From: Bacillota bacterium | GTDB taxonomy: Bacteria > Bacillota > Clostridia > Christensenellales > Aristaeellaceae | NCBI GenBank assembly: GCA_023459275.1 | Contig: JAEWVC010000059.1 | Coordinates: 1 to 27,063, forward strand | Direction of reading: 5' to 3' | DNA length: 27,063 nucleotides | In this document: positions 22,159-27,063 of the stretch, in pieces | Position numbering within the stretch: the stretch's first letter is position 1 | Layout: every line of letters begins with the position of its first letter | Translations under genes and position numbers: made by a program | The notes under the pieces: generated by a model | Databases searched by the model: none | What the model was told of the DNA's origin: nothing | The model's input: the letters and a program-made list of their open reading frames with translations, nothing else

Positions 22159-25100
22159 TTATTCCTGATCCTTTTCCCCCGGCAGGCGGTCCGCCAATTC
22201 CTCCAGCGAAAGGGGCGGCAGCACCCTGGGCTTTGCGCCGGGCAGGCGCGGGTCCCACCGGCACACACCCGCGTAATCGCAGTAGGCGCAGGCGTTAAAA
22301 GCCCCAGTCCTGGCCGGGGAAACCTCGATCCGCCCCCCGCGCATGGCTTCAGTAAGCTTTGCGGCGGTTTCCATAGCATGGTCCAGCAGGCCGTGCATCT
22401 TCGCAAGGGAAACGGCGGAGGCCCCGCTGGTCAGCTCCCCGTCCTTTTTGAACGTCTTTTTCAGGCTCAGGCCTTCCGGGTCCATGGCGTTCACCACCGT
22501 CACATCCCCAAGCACGATGCCCTTGAGCCTAAGCATTTGGGCAATCTTTTCTTCCGCCTGTTCCTTGAGGCCCGCCTCAAGGTCCGCCAGGGGGTCATTG
22601 ATATGGAAATAGAATGCGCCGGCGGGTTCCGCGCCGGGCTTTGCGTTCAGCGCGGCCTTCAGGTACAGCATCAGCTGCAATTGCAGGCCCCACCAGAGCA
22701 TGGCGGGGATAAGGTCCCGGTCGCTGCTTTTGTAGTCCACCACCCGGACATACACGCTCTGATCATCCTCAAAGGTATCCACCCGGTCGATCACGCCCCG
22801 GAGGAGCACCTGCGTGCCGTCGGCCATTTCCAGCTGCACGGGGGGGAGCAGGCTGTCCGGCATGCCGAAGGATACCTCCGCCATGTTCAGGCGGAAGCGG
22901 CTCCCCCGCATGTGCTGCGTGAACATCCAGGCCGCCCGGCGGATGATGCGGGCGTACCGCTTTCCCAGCGCGGCATTTTGGGCGTTTTCCCCCAAAAATC
23001 CGTCCGCCCAGGTTTTTTGAAGGGGAGACAATACCCCGTCCATCAGGCCGTCGCAGGCCTTGCGGTCCACCTCCGGCCACGCGGGGTCATAAAGCGCCCT
23101 GTCCGCGAATTCCTTCAGCGCACTATGGAAAAGCGTGCCCGCGTCGGCCTTGTCAAAAGACCATTCTTTCCTTGGCACAGGCGCAAGGCCGTAGCGCACA
23201 AAATGTTTGTAGGGGCACTGGGCATACTCCTCCAGGCGGCTGACGGACATGGTCTGATGGCCGAAAAGCCTTTCCGCGGTTTCGGAGGGGAGCGGCTTGG
23301 CATCCAGCTTTTCATCAAGCGCGCGGACGATGGCCATGGCCTGTGACCGGGTTTGCGGGTTTTCAAACAGGAAGTCCCAGGCCGCAAGCCAGGGGCCGTC
23401 AAGGGCCTGGTCCAGGGGAACGCCGTCCCACAGCGCGGAAAGCCGCACCGCCAGCCCATCAAGGGCGGGGGCGGGGGCCAGGGGTTCCGCCGGGCCGGTG
23501 GGGCCGGTAACGCCGCCTGATTCCACCAGCAGCGGGAAAACCCTGCTCTTCAAAAGTGCCAGGAAACCCGCCGGGCGCTGGCTTTGCCCGCTCTGGGTGG
23601 CCTGGGCGTGGCTTAGGAACAGCTTTTCCGTGGGCAATGTTAATGTCTTTAGCAGATCCGTCCGCATCAGATGGTCCCGCCCGCCGCCGCTCAGGCCAAG
23701 GTGCGTGTCCGCCAGGGCTTCCAACTGCTCCCGCTCCTCGTCCCGAAGCAGGCCGGGGGCGTTAGGCTGCATCAGCCCGTCTCCCAGGCCCATGGCAAAG
23801 AACACCCGCACCGCGCCGGGCATCACGTGGCCGATCTCGCCGCAGATCACCGTGTCCGGGGTGGGGGGTAGCGCGCTCAATTCCCCTGCGGAGAACCCGG
23901 CCTCCAGCCAGGCGGCCACCAGGGTGGAAGGGGCGCGGGAACCGGCCAGCAGATCGTGCATCTGGTCCAGGGTGCCCAGCAGGAATTGCCAGACCTGCCT
24001 GGTTTTTGCCGCCTCCGCGGCCATGTTCATGGCCAGCAGCCGCTCCTCCTCGTTTTTCAGCGTCTGGTAGGCGTTCACCCGCTCCAACAGGCGAAAGATG
24101 GCCCGCAGGGACTGGGAAGCCTCCCCGGCGCTTTTCAATTCCGTTTGCAACTTAACAAGCGGGCCGATGACCGCCTGGCGCACAGGCTCCAGCGCGGCCG
24201 CCTCCTCCTTGTCCCCCCTTGAAAAGGGCTTGCGCCACCTGTCCCCGTAGATGCCGTAGGACAGGGCGTAGTTTTCCAGCCGGTTGCCCTCTTCCCTTGT
24301 CACGGGGGCGTACCCGGATTTTACAAGAGCAAGGATATCCGCCTGGCCGTAGCCCTTGGAGGCCGCCCGCAGGCTGTGAAGCAGAAAGCGGATCAGCCCG
24401 TGGGCCGCGGCGGGCGCCTTTTCTTCCAAATAAAAGGGGATGCCGTAGCTTGTGAAAACGGCGTGGAGGATGGTCCCGTAGGCGGTTATGTCCCCCGCGG
24501 CCACCGCCATCTCCCCCCAGGGGACCCCGGCCTCGTGAAGCCTGATCATCCGGGCGGCCGCCCCATGGACTTCGGCATAGGGCGTGGGGGCCGCCAGCAG
24601 TTCGATGTTTTCAGGTTTTTCAGGGAATGCCCGGGCCGGGTAGGCGAACAGGTTTTTCTCCAGGTGGGCAATGTCTTTGGGTGCGGAAAGATGCGTGTCC
24701 GGGAGGTAGGCCCATTTGTTTTTAATGCCTTGGGCGTTCAGCATCCGCACGAAGCGGTGGGCGCTCTGCCGGACGGGGGTGAACAGCGCGCCGTCCCGCG
24801 CCCCCGGCTTGTCCATGGTCAGGGCCACGGTCATCCCCCCGCAAAGGGGCGCGCCGGCCAGCAGCGTCTGGCAAAGCTGGGGCGCAAGCAGGTCAAAGCC
24901 GTACACGTAGACCATGGTGCCTTCAAACAGCCCGCTTTGGGGCAGCCGCCTTGCGGCCTCGTCCTGCACATCCTCCCCGTCCACAAACTTTCCGGCAAGC
25001 TGCGCTTCATAGGCCTCCCAGCAGCTTGCAATGTCCGAAAGCTTCTGTTTGAGCGCGCCCATGGGAAGGGCGTCCATATGGGCGCAAAGCTCCGGCACAC

Positions 25101-25497
25101 TCAAGCGCCCGCGCTTGAAATCGGCGATAATGCCGCTCATTTTTTCCACAAAGCCTGCCTGGCCGGCGGCCCGGCGGTAATAGGACAGCTCCGTTTTCTT
25201 CAAATGAATGGCCCGGAACAGCGCCATGCGCTTGCCCCTTGTGTCCAGGGGCACCCGGCCGTCGCTCCCCGCCGCGTCAAAGATGCGCTTGGTGAGCCGG
25301 GAGGGGGACAGCACCTGAATGTTGAAAAAGCCCGGCAGGTCAAGGCGGCGGATCAGCTCCACCTCCGCCTGCAGGGTATACTGCTCCGGCACCAGCAAAA
25401 GGCAGATTTCCCCCTCTTGATGATGCAGGCCGATCTCTTCCACAATGTGGGGCAGCAGCCGGTGCGGCCTGCCGCCCAGAATGGTGACCTCTCCCAT
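22159..25497 (-). CDS. addB: AddB/RexB-type subunit of the ATP-dependent double-strand-break nuclease
   Basis: AddB pairs with AddA to resect DNA ends for recombination repair. This 1112-residue protein has the AddB opening segment LLLVPEQYTLQAE and FNIQVLSPSRL. A RecB-family nuclease domain carries the catalytic VVDYKSSDRD (about 910-925). The iron-sulfur cysteines are Cys in YAQCPYKHF (about 757) and three in CAYCDYAGVC (about 1068-1077). The start at 25497 has GGGAGGGA just upstream and a promoter directly beyond. The N-terminal Walker A expected in AddB is replaced by ILGGRPHRLLPH, as in RexB-like proteins that lack a working ATP site. addA, normally the next gene, is not present; the next gene is an ABC-F. 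Confidence 0.9.
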   Translation of the reverse strand: MGEVTILGGRPHRLLPHIVEEIGLHHQEGEICLLLVPEQYTLQAEVELIRRLDLPGFFNIQVLSPSRLTKRIFDAAGSDGRVPLDTRGKRMALFRAIHLKKTELSYYRRAAGQAGFVEKMSGIIADFKRGRLSVPELCAHMDALPMGALKQKLSDIASCWEAYEAQLAGKFVDGEDVQDEAARRLPQSGLFEGTMVYVYGFDLLAPQLCQTLLAGAPLCGGMTVALTMDKPGARDGALFTPVRQSAHRFVRMLNAQGIKNKWAYLPDTHLSAPKDIAHLEKNLFAYPARAFPEKPENIELLAAPTPYAEVHGAAARMIRLHEAGVPWGEMAVAAGDITAYGTILHAVFTSYGIPFYLEEKAPAAAHGLIRFLLHSLRAASKGYGQADILALVKSGYAPVTREEGNRLENYALSYGIYGDRWRKPFSRGDKEEAAALEPVRQAVIGPLVKLQTELKSAGEASQSLRAIFRLLERVNAYQTLKNEEERLLAMNMAAEAAKTRQVWQFLLGTLDQMHDLLAGSRAPSTLVAAWLEAGFSAGELSALPPTPDTVICGEIGHVMPGAVRVFFAMGLGDGLMQPNAPGLLRDEEREQLEALADTHLGLSGGGRDHLMRTDLLKTLTLPTEKLFLSHAQATQSGQSQRPAGFLALLKSRVFPLLVESGGVTGPTGPAEPLAPAPALDGLAVRLSALWDGVPLDQALDGPWLAAWDFLFENPQTRSQAMAIVRALDEKLDAKPLPSETAERLFGHQTMSVSRLEEYAQCPYKHFVRYGLAPVPRKEWSFDKADAGTLFHSALKEFADRALYDPAWPEVDRKACDGLMDGVLSPLQKTWADGFLGENAQNAALGKRYARIIRRAAWMFTQHMRGSRFRLNMAEVSFGMPDSLLPPVQLEMADGTQVLLRGVIDRVDTFEDDQSVYVRVVDYKSSDRDLIPAMLWWGLQLQLMLYLKAALNAKPGAEPAGAFYFHINDPLADLEAGLKEQAEEKIAQMLRLKGIVLGDVTVVNAMDPEGLSLKKTFKKDGELTSGASAVSLAKMHGLLDHAMETAAKLTEAMRGGRIEVSPARTGAFNACAYCDYAGVCRWDPRLPGAKPRVLPPLSLEELADRLPGEKDQE

Positions 25498-25515
25498 GGG
25501 AATCCCTCCCTGACC

Positions 25516-25544
25516 ATTATAAGGCGGCGGGCAAGGGCCGTCAA
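25516..25544 (-). promoter_or_regulatory. addB promoter
   Basis: On the minus strand TTGACG (25544-25539), a 17-bp spacer and TATAAT (25521-25516) leave only about 12 nt between the predicted start site and the ATG. Confidence 0.8.
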
Positions 25545-25548
25545 TCAA

Positions 25549-25607
25549 AGCGGGAGGGGGACTTTTTGAAAAAATCCCCATTCCCGCACCCTTCCCCAAA
25601 AAACTTC
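25549..25607. repeat. Hairpin repeat family 2, copy 3 (diverged)
   Basis: GCGGGA and GGGGA pair with TCCCC and TCCCGC around T5-G-A5. The flank CACCCTTCCCCAAAAAACTT resembles the CCCATCCCTAAAAACTTT of copies 1 and 2. It lies between the divergent addB and mnmE promoters. Confidence 0.7.
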
Positions 25608-25608
25608 T

Positions 25609-25638
25609 TTGTCAATCCATCATAAACTGATGTATGAT
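25609..25638 (+). promoter_or_regulatory. mnmE promoter
   Basis: TTGTCA (25609-25614), an 18-bp spacer and TATGAT (25633-25638) lie 40 bp upstream of the mnmE ATG. Confidence 0.65.
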
Positions 25639-25678
25639 AGGAGCATGGACAGGCACCATCACCGCCAAGGAGGCATCC

Positions 25679-27037
25679 ATGCTGTTTGAGGATACCATCG
25701 CTGCCATCGCCACCGCCCGGGGGCAGGGGGGCATCGCCATCCTGCGGGTCAGCGGCCCGCAGGCGGAAGCGGTGCTGCGAAAAATTTTCAGGCCCGCCAA
25801 GGGAGAAAAGGAAAATTTTCCCTCCCATTTGTTGGTGTACGGCCATGTGGTAAGCGCCGGGGAACCGGTGGACGAGGCCATGGCGGTGCTCATGCGCGCC
25901 CCCCGCAGCTACACAAGGGAGGATGTGGCGGAGCTCCACGTTCACGGCGGGCTGCTGCCGGCCTCCCTGGCGCTTGCGCTTTCGCTGGAAGCCGGGGCCA
26001 GGGCCGCGGAGCCGGGGGAATTCACCCGCCGGGCGTTTTTGAATGGCCGGGTGGATTTAAGCCAGGCCGAAGCCGTCATGGGCCTGATCTCCGCCGGGGG
26101 CCGCCAGGCGGCGCGGGCCGCTATGCGCCAGCTCCAGGGCGGGCCCAGCCGGTTTATCAAGGATGCGCTTGACAAGCTGTACGGCCTCATGGCCGGGCTG
26201 GAGGCCGCCATCGATTATCCCGAGGAGGTGGAGGAAAAAGAGGCCACCAGCCATCTTCGGGAGGGGCTTGTCTCCCTGGCGGCGGAGCTGACTTCCGCCT
26301 GCGACCGGCGCGGCGCGCGGCTTTTGGAGCAGGGCATGGACGTGGTGCTCTGCGGCCGGCCCAACGCGGGGAAAAGCTCGCTGCTCAACGCGCTGCTTAT
26401 GGAGGACAGGGCCATCGTCACCGATGTGCCGGGCACCACAAGGGATATCCTCACCGGCACTATGGAGCTTCACGGCATCCCGGTCACGGTGCGCGATACG
26501 GCCGGCCTTCGGGAAACCGCGGACACGGTGGAGAAGATCGGCGTGCAAAGGGCACAGGAGGCCATCCGCCAGGCGGACGCGGTGATCCTGGTCATCGACG
26601 CCGGGCTGCCCCTGTCCTGTGAGGACAGGGCGCTGCTCTTATCCCCGCCGGAGGGGGATTTCGCCGTAGCCCTCAACAAAAGCGACCTGCCCCCCGCGGT
26701 CACGGCGGAGGAAATCAACCGGCTGAATCCCGCTGTTCCCGTGATCCCCCTTTCCGCCCTCACCGGAGAGGGGATGGACGCGCTGCGGGCCTATCTTGCG
26801 GAGAAAGCGGGGGAACCCTCCCGGCTTGTCTTGACCTCCTCCCGCCATATGGACGCCGCCCGCAGGGCCGCAAACAGCCTGCTCAGGGCCGCGGAAAGCC
26901 TGGCGGGAGGCGTACCTCTGGACCTGGCCGCCGTGGACATGCGGGATGCGTTGTCCGCCCTGGGGGAGATCACCGGGGACCAGGTGGAGGAGCGCATCCT
27001 GGACCAGGTGTTTTCCAGGTTTTGCGTGGGAAAGTGA
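25679..27037 (+). CDS. mnmE: tRNA modification GTPase MnmE (TrmE)
   Basis: MnmE with MnmG installs the (carboxymethyl)aminomethyl group on U34 of certain tRNAs. This 452-residue protein opens with the tetrahydrofolate-binding domain (FEDTIAAIATARGQGGIAIL). A helical region follows, and a G domain is inserted with G1 GRPNAGKSS (about 225-233), the G2-region DVPGTTRD, G3 DTAG with LRET after it, and G4 NKSD. The C-terminal FCVGK holds the catalytic cysteine. The ATG at 25679 has AAGGAGG 5 nt upstream; an earlier in-frame start overlaps the promoter -10. The length is normal. mnmG, often next, would begin outside the window, and GGGGGAGGGG at 27039-27050 may be its ribosome binding site. Confidence 0.98.
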   Translation: MLFEDTIAAIATARGQGGIAILRVSGPQAEAVLRKIFRPAKGEKENFPSHLLVYGHVVSAGEPVDEAMAVLMRAPRSYTREDVAELHVHGGLLPASLALALSLEAGARAAEPGEFTRRAFLNGRVDLSQAEAVMGLISAGGRQAARAAMRQLQGGPSRFIKDALDKLYGLMAGLEAAIDYPEEVEEKEATSHLREGLVSLAAELTSACDRRGARLLEQGMDVVLCGRPNAGKSSLLNALLMEDRAIVTDVPGTTRDILTGTMELHGIPVTVRDTAGLRETADTVEKIGVQRAQEAIRQADAVILVIDAGLPLSCEDRALLLSPPEGDFAVALNKSDLPPAVTAEEINRLNPAVPVIPLSALTGEGMDALRAYLAEKAGEPSRLVLTSSRHMDAARRAANSLLRAAESLAGGVPLDLAAVDMRDALSALGEITGDQVEERILDQVFSRFCVGK

Positions 27038-27063
27038 AACGGGGGAGGGGAAGACGGCGGGGG

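Noticed and set aside
21913..23346. 477-codon plus-strand frame across the addB 3' part
   Set aside because: It overlaps the addB iron-sulfur and nuclease coding region in antisense and shows no family features.
24376..25569. 397-codon antisense frame over the addB N-terminal part
   Set aside because: Antisense shadow with His/Gly-rich composition and no start signals.

Overview
This 27 kb window is a GC-rich bacterial chromosome segment. Its promoters are consensus sigma-A type (TTGaca, 16-18 bp, TAtaaT) and its ribosome binding sites are strong (AGGAGG/GGGAGG). It encodes an AddB-type nuclease, DegV, DUF6483, two ABC-F proteins and a YesM/YesN-type two-component pair. This mix points to a GC-rich Firmicute of the Clostridia, perhaps a gut or Christensenellales-like lineage. 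The lineage is inferred from gene content only.

Left end (1-2121, minus strand): one consensus promoter drives an ATPase gene and an overlapping DUF4435/TOPRIM gene, followed 41 bp later by mscL, which runs off the window. The ATPase plus DUF4435 pair resembles the anti-phage PARIS (AriA/AriB) arrangement in a compact form. A divergent consensus promoter drives a plus-strand group (2379-5265): a DUF6483 protein, an ABC-F ATPase and a small CPYC glutaredoxin-like protein. A short unknown gene follows (5424-5843).

Middle (6107-17831): a 1496-residue secreted protein carries a long TAEP repeat, eight FN3-like repeats and a C-terminal caspase-like domain with an intact His/Cys pair. Next comes a sugar-type uptake locus: sensor histidine kinase, solute-binding protein, two permeases, AraC-type response regulator and amidohydrolase, closed by a strong bidirectional terminator. 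Two copies of a ~165 bp MITE-like repeat flank the kinase gene. A large inverted repeat with a T-run lies between the binding-protein gene and the first permease gene.

Right part (17851-27037): on the minus strand are degV, an orphan iron/cobalamin-type ABC ATPase, an antibiotic-resistance-type ABC-F gene and addB. mnmE lies divergently on the plus strand. The ABC-F gene has a perfect promoter and a ~180-nt leader with a three-codon upstream ORF and competing helices, the layout of ribosome-mediated attenuation. A hairpin repeat occurs three times here; two long copies lie exactly 1080 bp apart around the orphan ABC ATPase. AddB lacks an N-terminal Walker A motif and no addA lies beside it.

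The most interesting items are the compact PARIS-like pair, the attenuator-controlled ABC-F gene, the giant secreted caspase-like protein and the two dispersed repeat families.
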